Origin: Ptiloglossa arizonensis
Lineage: Eukaryota > Arthropoda > Insecta > Hymenoptera > Colletidae
Assembly (NCBI RefSeq): GCF_051014685.1
Contig: NC_135054.1
Coordinates: 4,964,001 to 5,028,000 of the forward strand
DNA length: 64,000 nt
Direction of reading: 5' to 3'
Below the pieces are notes generated by a model, which was not told the DNA's origin, did no database searches, and worked only from the letters and a program-made list of their open reading frames with translations. Shown here piece by piece: positions 36,294-48,656 of this stretch. Positions within the stretch are counted from its first letter, which is position 1. Each line of letters opens with the position of its first letter. A program made the translations under genes and the position numbers.

Positions 36294-36780
36294 GGAAAAA
36301 TCATACGCGAACGTCTCGCGCAGAATCGAGATAAACGAGGATCGAAACCGTCAGGATGAACGGACGACACGGTGGACACGCGTTCAAGCTGCGAAGAATC
36401 TGCGAAGAAGCGCGAGATTATCCCGTTACGTGGACCGATGATAACAAGCTTACAGGGAACGGGTTACGGCAGGCGAAACGAACAACCAATTAATAGAAAT
36501 CGTACACTGTGCGTTAGACCAGCGTTACACGATCGAATAATTACGACGTTGCGTAAACGGAGATCGGTAAAAACGGAGGAAAAGGGTCCCCTGCTCGTAC
36601 GCAAATTAGCGATGCAACGCGGTGCTTCGCGTCCCGACGCGAACCCGTTATTTTCATTTTTCCGCAAAATTAATTGCGCGCGCGACGGAACGCGATGCGG
36701 CCAAGACGCGGCCGTTGTTGCTCCGCGAAACTTCGCGTTTAAAGAACGTTTCACGGCCATTTAACGGTTACTCGCGTTGA

Positions 36781-39700
36781 ACGAAATTTTTACTTATTCG
36801 TTAAACGCGAGCAGAACCCGCCCGTGCGTTTATAAGAGTCGCGCACGAAACGAAAGAATCTTTACGCACGATAGATGTACCGTTTATGAACGTTTTAAGG
36901 ATTTCCGTGCCATTCGACGATACGTAACGTAACGAAATACGATAACGATATAGTAAAAAATCTATAGAAAATCGAAACGTTACGAGTCGAAAATTGTTTC
37001 AAATACGATTACAATATATTGTTTTGCAAAACTTTTTCGTACCATCCGTGGCCGGTAAAACTGTTCAATCGTAGAATTGAAAAACAATGCGAAAGATAAA
37101 CGAGAATTGTACCTTCCGATCGATTAAATTTAATCGTTCGATAAAAGAAAATAGTTTGTATAATTAACAGCGAATATCTTTTTTAACCTTCTTCGTAGAA
37201 ATCGATGTTGCGTTCTTTTTTCCTCTTTCTTTCTATTTCTTTTTTCTAGTCTTATAACTTCGATTTCTTCTATTTTCTTCTATCTCAGCTAATCTCTACT
37301 CTTTTAATCTTTTTTCTCTTTCTTTATCCTTCTTTTCCGTTTCCTTCACCTTAGTAATCTCGATCTACTTATCTACGATGTTACCACGGCAGACAAATGC
37401 TTAATCGTTTCCGCTTTCACTTTACGACTTGCTTTTCCGACCGTGAGAGAATTTCATCGAAGACATTGTGGAACGATTTTTCGCCAACCGTAATATTCGT
37501 CGCGGCTTCGATAAATCGATCGTCGGTACCCTTGCTATTCTGGAAAACTCGTTATTACATAAATCGTTATTTTCAATAACGATTGCCGTGATTATCCGTA
37601 GAAGAGTCCCGAGACAAATATTCTGCGTACATTTATCGTAAACGAAACAAATTAGATAAAAGTAAGATGTGGATGGAGAACATCGAACAATCGTTATTGC
37701 AGTTGCGTTATTATTGTTAACAACGCGTTTTCATTTTCAACCATTACATTTACAATGTACCGTTTGTCGTCGGTGGTTATTCGTAGCATATTTTAACTTA
37801 CGTCGTTGCAATTGTCGACGTTTCAATCTCGATGTATTTGTTACGTTAAACCCAAATACGTATAAAATTTTGCATACAGTAATTAGCTGTTTCTTTACCG
37901 ATCGTACGCTAATCAATGTTTACGAAGATGCGAATAGCTTTCGAATGTTCGCGTGCGATCTGATGCGAGACGATGCAAGTAAACTGATAAGCCAATGACA
38001 CTGGTATAAATCTCTTGTGAACAATTTTACTCGACGCCACGGAATTGATTCAACCTGTACCTTAACCCTTCGAACTCGAGAGGAGACCCTCGGTCACCGC
38101 ACAATTCAGTGTACTTTTTCCAATTCGGGAAAATTTTGTGACTCGAAATTCAAATTGGAAATTAGGTATTGCACACTTTTAAGATGTAAACATATGCATG
38201 TCAAGTATAGAAATAAAAATATTCCATTCCGTATTAATTTTGCGATTTAAAGGATTTTATCGGGGCGCCAGTTTCGGGTAGCGAAAACGCTTCGAGTGCA
38301 AAGGGTTAATATTTCGAAATGAACGAGAAAGTGATCACAAACGATACATGACACCACGCGATATCGCACTCGGTTGCAAACGGTTCGAAATCACCGAAGC
38401 TAATAAACGCGTTAATCTCCCACATTTTTCGCGCAATTTGCGGACATTTATGTATTTCGTTGTATTTGCCAACAGAACGATAGAAAAGAATCAAATTCAA
38501 TGGATTCTCTATCGGTCTTACGATATTCTGCGCAATTTTATTACTTTTTACTTTCTGTTCTTTTTTTACTTTCAATTTTTTACCTTCTGCGCTCTATAAA
38601 TATCGCAAAATTAAATTCAACGACGATTCGTTGAAAATTATTTTCAACGACGAGCTCCCGCGTTAAACGTTATTCGTTACGAACGCGTTTGAAACGCAGA
38701 ACGGTTCGTTCGGATACCTCTATGGAAAATTTGTCCGCGACGAACTTCGTTGCAACGTTTTCACAGTTCCACTGTCGGCAAGAATTTCGCGACGTTACGC
38801 AACTCGGATTTTAAGCCACCGTATTTCGTATTTCGCGATCGTGGCAGCCGTTTTGGTAACAAACAGACAGACAGACAGTACTGCATTCATTTTATTTGTA
38901 TAGATAAGGAGTAATACTTTCTTGCTCCGTCGAGTAAAACGTGTCTGTCGAGCGAAAGAGAACGCAATTTTGCGATACGAAAAATTCGTAACGTACGTGG
39001 AAATGGAAGGAGAATACTTTTATTGACATCGGAGCGAGAAAGTGATATCGTAATCGTTCGTTTACACACTGCACGCGATTAACGGAAGAAAGGAAATGAC
39101 TCCAAGTATCAAAACCGAAAGTCAATTTTACCATCGACGAAGTGAAATGTATTTTTTCGCTCGTTTCGACGAACCTGCGCTACGATGAACCTTCGAACCT
39201 CCTTCCTTTTAACAATCCACGGAACAAGAAAAATAAACGAAAAACGATACACCTACGTATCGCGTCCCAGCAAGAAAAACGACGCGATCGAAGAACGTTC
39301 AATTATCGAAATTGTGCAGCCAGTGTCTAAGAAATGTACTAAATTGTTACGCGAAGAGTGCCATAAATTCATCGCTGCGTAACAGATTTATAAATTGTTT
39401 AATTAATAAAGAAACGCAACAATTCTGCGATACAACGAGACCGCCCGTAGATACCCACAATTTTCCGTTGTTTCTCCTGTAGGATTGATACACCATCCAA
39501 GAAAATATACGTACCGTTTCATTGTGCGTTAAATACTTTGGAAGAGCCACGCAGAACCAAAGAAGAAGATAAAACACGAGATCACGATTAATGAAATCAC
39601 GAGACCCGTGCCTAATTTTACAAGCGAGACGGTAAAAGGTCCGATTTCTCGTGAAACGGTACCTAAATATTGATAACTCGTAACAGAGTTAAACAGGTAA

Positions 39701-42700
39701 CCCGAGCCGTCCATCGATGAGTTTAAAAATAATTATTACCTACTATTCTACGATCAGACACTGTCTCCGTGTTACGCGTACTCGATGTTGAAATTCTGTT
39801 CTCTAAGTGAAATATTAATAGATTTATGCTGCACTCTCTTCGATGTTACACGGTGTGTAGGGTCGCATGGGTGTTCTAGCTCGTGGCAACTATTTTCTAC
39901 GTAGGTAAGTGAGGTTCTCGAGTGTGCGAAAATACGTTTACAAAAAATTCCGAAAAAACCGAAAGGGTGAAAATGATCACTCGCAAGGAAAATCGACCGA
40001 TTTTTTATTCCGTGCGACAAATGACGGAATATCGTGAAAAGGATAGAGGGAACAACGTCGACGATACCTTGGACGAGTTCGGGACGGACTACTCGAATTA
40101 ACGATGCAATTAAGAGGGATGCGTCGAAGGGCGACGTTTTCGTAGTACGAACTCGACGATTCAATTTTAAAGGGTCTTTAGCGTCACCATCCAGCGAGAC
40201 CCGTGCACGGACGCACTTCCGTGTCTATGGAAACTGAGCACCTGTTGTGTCGTCGATGTCTACCCTTACATTATATACTTTGCTCTGCTTTTATGGCATG
40301 CGACGCATACCTACGCGCATAGGTAACGGTAGATGTTTCCACCTATACTAAAAGGAGCTTCGAAGTGAAAGGAGGCGAGGATACGCCGAGGAACAGTGCT
40401 TCTCATGCCGAAACGAGAACTCGTTCGGCTGTCAAGAGCGAACGCGAGTCTTTCGTTGTTCCGATCGGTAGTCCGGAAACGTACGATTATCGAAACACGT
40501 GAACGCGTGCAGAAGCATCGAGTGAAAATATTGAACGTTTACCGCGTCTCGTTGTCCAAAATGTCGATTTAACGTTAAACGAGACCAATCTCGGACATCG
40601 TTTCGAAAATGGTAACTCGGTCCTCGGAGTGACTCGATTCTACGAGAAACGATCAAAGTTTGCGGGAAGAGCAAGAGTATCTTCGCGATTGTCGCAAATT
40701 AATGCATTTGCGTTCCGTAAGGGGATAGGAGCAACTGCAGCGTGTGTAAATAAGTACGTGACGCGGTTCAAGGGTTGATTGAAATTTTTTCAAGGTACGA
40801 ACCTTCTCGATGATCAATCGGTGTTGCGAGATTTCTATAGTCGCGTCGGGAAGCAATTCGAGGTGTTCGCGAACAATGTCTTATTCGTTGAGGTTGACCG
40901 TTTTCTCCAAGATTAAAGGGGGGAAATCGTGGGGGGTTCGTTGATCGGTTGTCCTCGTGGAAATAGAATTTGAAGCGTTTCGTCGATGTGAAATTTGAGA
41001 GACACTGACCCGCGTCGATAGTATCGTATCGATAGTAACGAGCTAGCTTAGAACGCAGGAATTGTTGTACATTACGCTACATATTTATAATCATACGCAA
41101 GGTTATATATATCTGAGCATGCATCTATATATAGGTCCACCTTCGGTCATGTATATGCATGTACACGCATTACGTAAACGCATCTGAGCGATGCGACTAC
41201 GCATAAGGGTAGCTTTATAAAAATTCTATAAAGATCGATGGCGTCGTTGCCATGGATATGGTAATCGGCGTTTAATATGTCTGCAAGTGTTTTTCACTAT
41301 GGCGGCGGCTGTTTCTATGTCGCCGTAACTTTTTAACAACGTTTCCGCCGCTGTTAAAATCGAACTCGCTCCCTCCGCGATGGGAAATTCTGTTTTATCC
41401 GTCGCGATTCCCCCACTCACCGGGAACGGTGTAAATTTATGCCCCGAGTGCTCGTATCGCAAATTTCCACCCGATCGTATGCAAAGCTATGGAATCGAGT
41501 TACACTCTTCGTACGAATATAAAAATTAGATTCGTTCTTTCTTCATTTTTTTCGCGTCGATGAAACATACAAGGGGTTTCTTCTCGTTTGACCGATAAAG
41601 AACACTTCCGATCGAACAAAGGTAAATGTATTTCGACTTGGTTTTCTTGCAGTCGAATCGAAGGTTTTCTTCGTTTCGCCCCTCTTCGCGATGCAAATAA
41701 TCGTTTATACGTAATTATCGTAAATGAAATGGAATTAGAATACGGAAAGTGTGCATATACATATGCGTATGCAATCGTAATCAACGTACGTTGTGTGATA
41801 AAATTTGTACCGCAAGGTTACAGAATCATAAATTATATCGAATAATGCAACTACGGACAAGACTATTGATTAGCTAAATTTTATCTAAACGAGCGCGAGA
41901 GAAGAATCAATTTTTCGTTCGAATCGCTTACGAGGAACGTTAAAATTTTTCTGTCGATTTAAATGGAACAGCATATACAGTTATAGTTATTATTTAAATT
42001 AATATTTTCTAATTGAAAGCCGACGGTATGATGCTTTGTGCGTACTACACGTATCGACCGATTCAAAGATTAATCTTTTGAAATAATTTTTCTCTCGATC
42101 CAAGCCAACGATATTATTCATACGAAACACGTTTTGTGTTTATTGCGTCGGTGCCTACTACGTTTTTATTGTTACGCGATAAGTTCATTTCTACATAATT
42201 GGAATGTTTCGGGTTGATAATTGAGTTACAATTGTAAATATGCTCTTTTACGCGAGTACATAATAATTTTCTTGTTTGTTCAACGTATTAGGTTATTTTG
42301 CGACGTTTCCACCGTGGGTATTCGATCCTCTTCGGCAATGCAAATATAGAAAGTATATTTTTATATCTATTAATTTACAAACTCGAGGTCAGAATACACC
42401 TTGAGGGTAATTAAAAATGGACGCTGGGGGTGGGAACTTTGATCGAAAAAAATCTACACAAGTAAACCATGCCTTTATACGAAAAGTAATGTTAGTCGAT
42501 AATACGAATGAAACAAAAACCACGACCGAGACAGCGCAAAGTGATTCTGTATTATCCACGAAACGAAAATCCCCTATACATATATTCTTTATATTTAAAA
42601 ACACAGAAAATGTTTAGCACGCAGCTACACCACGACTACTAATACGATTACAAGAGTACTAATGTACCAAACGGTCTATCCTAAAGTTTCACTTCTCTCT

Positions 42701-43303
42701 CGTCGAAAGTGGTGAAAAAAAATCTATAACGAGTCGAAAAATCTATAGCATCTAAAGTTACGTTCACGATCTTCATTGGTGAAGATCTACCGATCGATAA
42801 AATTTTATTCAAATTGGCGCGAAACAGTTCTGAGCTTCTCTTTGACAGTTTTTCAACCGTCGCTCAATTTCTAATCGAACCGTGTAAATGAATGGCGAAA
42901 ATGAGAACACCCTCTGATCGTTTAAGTATACTTGAATATTGGACAAAATTACGTAGTAGAAAATCCAAAGGAACGTTTCGTTTAACCTGATAAATATCGA
43001 TACCAGAAGCGGGAGGGACGAAGCTCACGCGGTGTTACTAAATTTGTTCAAAAAGTCGATTTTATAATGGAGCGCATAACGGGCGGTAACGTGATAGCTG
43101 AACGATCGAACATTTAAGTGGCCGCGCGCGCCATACTCTACTGTCAACGTGCACCGTGTAATTAAGGTTGCAAAATAATTAGCAAACAATATACCGTGGC
43201 GATGCACCCGTACGAGCATACAGTGCGGGTAGCCTCTTGCGTGCAAACAATGACGATCTAGCTGGATCAAGACCTATAGGATACTACCTTACCGACCTTT
43301 TAA
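36781..43303. other. Long spacer with no supported gene
   Basis: No transposase, reverse transcriptase or RNA gene recognised. 37200-37350 is pyrimidine-rich. Minus-strand frames at 39772-40164 and 41226-41462 (the latter contains AAETLLKSYGDIETAAAIVK) are protein-like in composition but match nothing I recognise and carry no clear splice signals. Confidence 0.35.
39529..39714 (-). CDS. Possible small membrane ORF, unrecognised
   Basis: From an ATG in good context (TCATCGATGG) the minus strand encodes 61 residues, beginning MDGSGYLFNSVTSYQYLG and ending with a strongly hydrophobic segment (LGTGLVISLIVISCFIFFFG, residues about 34-53) that could span a membrane. There is no signal peptide and no family match. 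AG|GTACCG within the frame could also be a donor, making this a first exon. Frames of this length arise by chance here, so it is a weak candidate. Confidence 0.15.
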   Translation of the reverse strand: MDGSGYLFNSVTSYQYLGTVSREIGPFTVSLVKLGTGLVISLIVISCFIFFFGSAWLFQSI

Positions 43304-43530
43304 TTACCAATTATCGTAATCGCGACATCTTGGGATTATAACGCGTAAACGAATTCCTGTGCAAAGTGTATTGAGTACGAGACTCGAGCAACGAGTGTTT
43401 TTGTCCCTACGTTTCAACAATTGCATACATCTGAGCCAGTTTAGCTCGTGAAATGTACGATTGGTGAGATCTCAAACCCGATACAGAGAGATTCTAATTG
43501 CCTGGCACTTCCACGAGATCTTTTTCCCTC
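43304..43530 (+). repeat. Copia relic 5' LTR (diverged)
   Basis: Aligns from TTACCAATTATCGTAATCGC to the T-rich stretch near 43525 with the copy at 45661. Shared blocks include CGTAAACGA, CGAGACTCGAG, CGAGTGT, CTAATTGCC and the preceding GTGAAAT..AC. I estimate about two thirds identity by eye. Confidence 0.7.
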
Positions 43531-43689
43531 GGCCCTAGTTCCCAGTGTACGAACTGAAAACGAAAATGGTTCGCTAGTTTGCGTCAGTGAAAACGAGCTA
43601 TACGAGTTTGTAGAATTAACGAATCTCTGTAATCTCGAGAACCGTGGCGTAAAAGGCTCGGACATCCGAGCGAACGCGGCACAACGCTA

Positions 43690-44345
43690 CCACGTGAAGG
43701 GTTGGCGACCGGAATTGAATATAATGAATCGAGTAAAAAGCTTTGCATTCCCTGCATCAACGGTAAGCAAACAAAACTTCCATTTAATAACGAGGGAAGA
43801 AAGGGAACGGAGGAGGGAGATCCTTCGAATCGTGCGCGCCAACGTTCGCGGCCTATTTCCAGTGCTAAACTGGTCAGATGCACGCTACGTGTTTCTTCGC
43901 GTCGACCACAGTATTCGTGTACGACTTTCTGTTACTTTTTCGGTAACAAAAATGAGGTAACGGAAGCATTAAGGAACTCAAGGCTTGGATAAAAAACGAA
44001 AAGGATGAAGATATTAAGATATTCGGATCTGATAATGGGACAGAGTTCGTGAACAACGAAATGAAAGACTTTAAAGACCAGCGGAATTTGTCATCCGGGA
44101 GAATTGGCTGGCAAAACGAGCGACCCGTACAATTATAGAAAAAGCAAGGTGCATGTTGCACGATTCAGGATTAAATAAAATATTATGCGAGGAAGCGGTG
44201 AGGACGGCGGTATATATAAAAAACCGCTCACCGTCGAAGGCGGTTCAAGAAAAACCTTGCTCGAAATCCGGTACGATAGAAAAGTGGACCCGAGGCATTC
44301 AAGAGTCTTTGGGTGCAAAACTTTCGTGCGTGTCGCAAAGCAAAA
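43690..44345 (+). pseudogene. Copia GAG-pre-integrase and integrase relic
   Basis: Plus-strand pieces in at least two frames make up a copia integrase. A zinc-binding segment LCIPCINGKQTKLPF (about 43740) is followed by the core. At the first catalytic position the usual 'H-A-D-V-C-G' reads RANVRG (about 43830), Asp replaced by Asn. The second Asp is intact in FGSDNGTEFVN (about 44025-44057). At the third, the expected 'A-E-R' reads AKR (Glu replaced by Lys, 44114-44116), followed by TIIEKARCMLHDSGLNK and NRSPSKAV. Frame changes occur near 43780, 43970 and 44080. Such an enzyme would join retroelement cDNA to the host chromosome; this one cannot be functional. Confidence 0.85.
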
Positions 44346-44384
44346 ACGAACATAATTCGATCAAAGGACACAAGAATGCGTCTA

Positions 44385-45460
44385 TGTGGACTATTAGACA
44401 CAAGCATATACTATGTGAACTATTAGACAGATTCGAACGCATATACTGTGTGGACTATTAGACAGATTCGAAAGCAAATATTGTGTGGACTATTAGACAG
44501 ATACGAAAGCATATATTATATGGACTATTAGACAGAAGCATATTCTATGTGAACTATTAGACAGATTCGAACGCATATTCTATGTGAACTATTAGACAGA
44601 TTCGAACGCATATATTGTGTGGACTATTAGACAGATTCGAAAGCATATATTATGTGGACTATTAGACAGAAGCATATTCTATGTGAACTATTAGACAGAT
44701 TCGAACGTATATATTTACTATGTGGGCTATTAGACAGATTCGAAAGCATATATTATATGGACTATTAGACAGAAGCATATTCTATGTGAACTATTAGACA
44801 GATTCGAACGCATATACTGCGTATATATCTGTCTAATAGTGTGTGGACTATTAGACAGATTCGAAAGCATATATTACGTGAACTATTAGACAGAAGCATA
44901 TTCTATGTGAACTATTAGACAGATTCGAACGCATATACTGTGTGGACTATTAGACAGATTCGAAAGCATATATTGTGTGGACTGTTAGACAGATTCGAAA
45001 GCATATATTACGTGGACTATTAGACAGAAGCATATTCTATGTGAACTATTAGACAGATTCGAACGCATATATTGTGTGGACTATTAGACAGATTCGAAAG
45101 CATATATTATGTGGACTATTAGACAGAAGCATATTCTATGTGAACTATTAGACAGATTCGAACGCATATACTATGTGGACTATTAGACAGATTCGAAAGC
45201 ATATATTATATGGACTATTAGACAGAAGCATATTCTATGTGAACTATTAGACAGATTCGAACGCATATACTGCGTATATATCTGTCTAATAGTGTGTGGA
45301 CTATTAGACAGATTCGAAAGCATATATTACGTGAACTATTAGACAGAAGCATATTCTATGTGAACTATTAGACAGATTCGAACGCATATACTGTGTGGAC
45401 TATTAGACAGATTCGAAAGCATATATTGTGTGGACTGTTAGACAGATTCGAAAGCATATA
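44385..45460 (+). repeat. Minisatellite derived from copia pol, with higher-order structure
   Basis: About thirty copies of a 29-36-bp unit built around GGACTATTAGACAG. Two main variants alternate: one continues ATTCGAAAGCATATATT (or ATTCGAACGCATATACT), the other is shorter and continues AAGCATATTCTATGTGAA. A block with a palindromic join (ACTGCGTATATATCTGTC then TAATAG) appears at about 44816 and again at 45269, a 453-base higher-order period with near-identical flanks. The array sits exactly where copia proteins have the 'VGY..xSKAY' motif after integrase, and the monomer reads like that segment with a base lost. Confidence 0.95.
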
Positions 45461-45660
45461 CTTAGGCTGGCGTATTTGAAGAATCCGAAAGGAATATTAA
45501 AGGCAGAGACGTGACTTTCATCGAGAACGAATACCCAGGCCAGCAGTCCAAAAAAGAAACTGATAAGTATGTTGTCGACCTCGGACAAGAAAATTCGACT
45601 TTCAATGAAGTTGTTACTCACGGAACAACGAAGGAAAGAAACAACGCGGCAATTACAATT
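45461..45660 (+). pseudogene. Copia pol fragment after the minisatellite
   Basis: Plus-strand translation gives RLAYLKNPKGILK-like residues (frame mixed) and then GRDVTFIENEYPGQQSKKET, the 'S-R-D-V-x-F-x-E' segment that links integrase to reverse transcriptase in copia elements. The reverse transcriptase itself is absent: the 3' LTR begins within 200 bases. Confidence 0.75.
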
Positions 45661-45884
45661 TTACCAATTACAGTAATTACAACATCTTTTTATTACGACA
45701 CGTAAACGAGGGCGTGCGCGAAGTGTGGAGAATGCGAGACTCGAGAATCGAGTGTCTACTTCCATCAGTCTTAAAAAGTAGAACTGAACGAGCCTAGTTA
45801 GTGAAATATACATACAGTTGGTGCGATGTCAAACTTGATGTAAACAGACACTAATTGCCCGACTCCTGCGAGACTTTTTTCATC
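45661..45884 (+). repeat. Copia relic 3' LTR (diverged)
   Basis: Partner of 43304-43530, starting TTACCAATTACAGTAATTAC. A GGA-rich microsatellite follows shortly after (45981-46044). Confidence 0.7.
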
Positions 45885-45980
45885 AAGACCTTACACGATT
45901 GACAAGAGAAGGTGAAAATACCGTGCCTCGTCTAGGTTTCTGTTCCGTTCCGTGGCGATAAAATTGCAGATAGCACGCAG

Positions 45981-46044
45981 AGGTGGAGAAGGAAGAGGTG
46001 GTGAAGAAGGAGGAGGAGGAGGAGGAGGAGGAGGAGGAGGAGGA
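45981..46044. repeat. GGA trinucleotide microsatellite
   Basis: Imperfect GGA/GAA units become a pure GGA run from about 46009. Open frames through it encode Glu, Gly or Ser runs and are not genes. Confidence 0.95.
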
Positions 46045-47241
46045 ACGGGACTTAACGTTATTCGTTCTACGTTGCGAGAACAGCACGACCTTGAACGATG
46101 TTTGAGAGAATGCTAAGCCCGCGGGATCGAGCGAGCAAACATTTCGTTCTGTCTCAAAGAAGACCCTGTTGCGTCGGATGTTTATATTTTTTTTACACCC
46201 GCGGTGAACAATTTCGATAGATACAAATATTCGGTGAAGCAATACACCGCACCTTTTTCGTGCTCGATTGACAAATCTCTAGCGATTCATGGAGATCGAT
46301 TTTAATTACGGGGAGATGGACGCGTGTTATTCTTAGGATACAGTGACGACAAATTCTTTTTCATCGATCGTGAATTAATGACCAATTCCTGAATTTTTAA
46401 TTATCGTCGCTCTCTAATGGAATTAAATCGCGATCTGTATCTATTATAGATTCGAGCATCGCTAAGGATAGATTCGTTTTATATCGATGCAATTTTTATT
46501 CAACAGCGGTACGACATCTTGAACAGAATTGAAGATTAACCCCTCTCTACGTTAACGTGGATTCCGTCACCGCATAAACGCGTGTCAATTATATCAAATT
46601 TACGCCACAGTACGTTCTCACTACACGGATACTTTGCATACTGTTTAATGCTACGTTTCAGCGCAACATGTAATCAAATATTAACGAATAAGCAAACATT
46701 ATTATGTTACTAACCAACAAGCATACATCGTAATGTTACGAATCTACTGCGATCAATTAATGTTTGAAACTCGTTTATGTACAACTTTTTTTGCAATTTC
46801 AAACAGACGCGAATTAAAATAATATAGAACCGCAAGAGGTACCTTTTATTTATTTAACTAATAACATCGGTAACGCCAATAATATCGAGGAGTGTCCAAA
46901 ATAATAATATTGAAAATAGCGGACAATAATATACCTAGTAACGAATAAGTACATTTTTGTGTCATTTGCACGAATTTATCAATTGGGAACATACGGTAAT
47001 AATAAATAATAACTTTACTCACGCCACATAATGACTAATAAATTACTCGCGCCAATATATTTTACACGACTATGATAATCGGAATTCTTCGAATGAATTC
47101 AACACTCGGTATATCAATTGTTTGTAATTGGAGCTATCGATAATGGACATTATTAGTTAGACAAAATAATGATCAATGTTGTCCATTATGTCCAATAAAT
47201 TTGGCTTGAAACTTTTACCATCCATATATATTAATAAATTA
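46045..47241. other. AT-rich spacer, no gene seen
   Basis: Stop-dense in all frames, with no recognisable element or RNA gene. Confidence 0.5.
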
Positions 47242-47368
47242 TAACTTAATCGAATCGTATAATTACTCTACAATTATAAGTTAACTTTATTTTTATTGCA
47301 ACGTTATGGTGAATAATTATATTGTACGAAAAATATAATAAATATAAATTGCAGCAAATGCTTGGTGT
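47242..47368 (+). repeat. Direct repeat, left copy
   Basis: From TAACTTAATCGAATCGTATA to AAATGCTTGGT this matches 48657-48788 almost base for base (for example ATTATAAGTTAAC against ATTATTAGTTAAC, AACGTTATGGTGAAT against AACGTCATGGTAAAT), with a few extra bases near the right end of the right copy. The two starts are 1415 bases apart. It abuts the C-terminal side of the Tc1 relic, so it may be that element's 3' end. Confidence 0.9.
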
Positions 47369-47394
47369 TTATTCAATGCATATATAAAATGCAA

Positions 47395-47930
47395 TTATGG
47401 TTCATTTTATTACCATAATATGGAATTGGATTTTAATCCAGTTCTGGAGATAGAATTTTCAAAGTATCTACGCGGAATATTGTAAAGAACTCATTCGCGA
47501 ATATGTGGGTGATATGCTCTAGAACATCGTTCTATTGGAAATAGAAGATATTTTACAAACTTAAGTTCTGCTCCATAGATTTTCCTTTAATATATTTAAG
47601 CATTTTATCTATTGTATCGTCGATCAACACCAATCCTTCTATGCCAAAAGATACCATGCAACCCCAACACCTGCCTCGCCATTGGTCGTCTAAAAACTCC
47701 TAATCCCACAATTCTTGATCTTTACTCACACATACATGTATGTTCTCCTGCAAATTCAGTTCCTCTTTTTTCGTGTATTTTTTGGAAAAAAGGATCGGTA
47801 ATTACGTATGTATTTACAAAATCTCACACCGCACCGATTATTCCGATTTTTAAATATCTGGCGAAGAATAAAGTATCGAGTAATCTATGATTTAAATTTA
47901 AATCGCGTCGATACTTCCGTCCGGTACTGT
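47395..47930 (-). pseudogene. Tc1-like transposase relic, internally deleted
   Basis: Minus-strand pieces in shifting frames recall a Tc1 DDE transposase: a 'V-W-R-R-P'-like FRRPMAR, then CWGCMVSFGIEGLVLIDDTI (about 47604-47660; compare the family's 'V-W-G-C-x-S ... G-x-L-V-F-I-D-G'), then YFQ (about 47550) where 'F-Q-Q-D-N-D' is expected, then VLYNIP (about 47487) and LD.NPI (about 47430), the usual '(D/E)W-L-L-x-N-x-P ... S-P-D-L-N-P-I'. The right end at 47911-47931, read on the minus strand, is TACAGTACCGGACGGAAGTA, which resembles Tc1-type terminal repeats (TA plus CAGT-x-CCGGAC). Only about 100 bases separate it from the catalytic region, so the DNA-binding domain has been deleted. Confidence 0.65.
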
Positions 47931-47931
47931 A

Positions 47932-48656
47932 TCTGTGACACAGATGCATACAATATTATCAACATTCGAAGATGACGTTGACGTAGCTAGTAAGCTATGC
48001 ACAATAATGTAAAGACTGCCTCGAAACCAACGCAACAAAACCTAAACAAACGGTAACCTTGGGTTTTAAACTGCAGACTGAAAATCAACGAAGCAAAGTC
48101 TAACCATATTGTAAGCATTGAAATACCGACAAACGTGGCATTCGGTGGCACTTTTAAGGTGCCATATTCTCGGAAAAGGCAACGTGGCGACACTCTTTTA
48201 TTAAAAAGCTGAAAGATGTGAAAAGAGCAGGCACGCGTCACTCGTGCACGGAAGGTCATCGATGAAACAGGTAACGTATGTGTATGTATATTTCCTGTTC
48301 AATTTGCTACTAATAGCACTATATACCGATGAAAATCATCTTGACAAATATTTTCTTGCAATATTACCTTTATTCGCAGAAAATAAACATCGGGTCCTTT
48401 ATCTTTAAACAATAAATATAGACAAATAGATAGATATGTATTGACGCGATAGGAGGTTAACGTGACAACGTCGTATCCAGAAGAAATTAAAATGTACAAT
48501 CAAAGTCTATAGTATTAATAGTCCTGACATGTTGTTTCATTGGCAGTTCGTTTTAAACGATGTTCTATCGGGTTTTTTTTTAATTAAAAGAATATTAACT
48601 ATTCAAACAAGTTTTTTGCACGTGCAAAGTGCAAACCCTTAAAAAGTGTAGAAGTG
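47932..48656. other. Non-coding segment between the Tc1 relic and the second direct repeat
   Basis: No recognisable protein. A minus-strand frame of 90 codons (47987-48259) has no family resemblance. Whether this segment belongs to a larger element bounded by the two direct repeats is unresolved. Confidence 0.35.

Larger units (their letters stand above)
35200..36780. other. CpG-rich block with the window's longest chance ORF
   Basis: A 251-codon plus-strand frame (35218-35973) overlaps a 150-codon minus-strand frame and two other plus-strand frames, all Arg/Ser/Pro-rich with no recognisable domain. This is the pattern of CpG-rich non-coding DNA, so none is called as a gene. Two hairpins in the block are listed separately. 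Confidence 0.4.
43304..45884 (+). mobile_element. Ty1/copia LTR retrotransposon relic
   Basis: Two diverged terminal repeats (43304-43530 and 45661-45884) flank an interior that reads, on the plus strand, as the GAG-pre-integrase and integrase part of a copia polyprotein, then a minisatellite, then the linker after integrase (containing GRDVTFIENE). Gag, protease, reverse transcriptase and RNase H are missing, so only about 1 kb of a normal interior of roughly 4-5 kb is left. Numerous frameshifts and stops, two altered catalytic positions and diverged LTRs mark an old, inactive copy. The 5' LTR may be truncated: sequence resembling an LTR start (TGTTACTC, 45612) before the 3' copy has no match before the 5' copy. 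Confidence 0.85.

Noticed and set aside
44385..45460. CRISPR array
   Set aside because: Regular repeats of about 33 bases at first look suggestive, but there are no unique spacers, the genome is eukaryotic, and the units are contiguous variants of one monomer.
45883..46242. 119-codon Ser-rich minus-strand ORF
   Set aside because: Its core is the GGA microsatellite read as serine codons.
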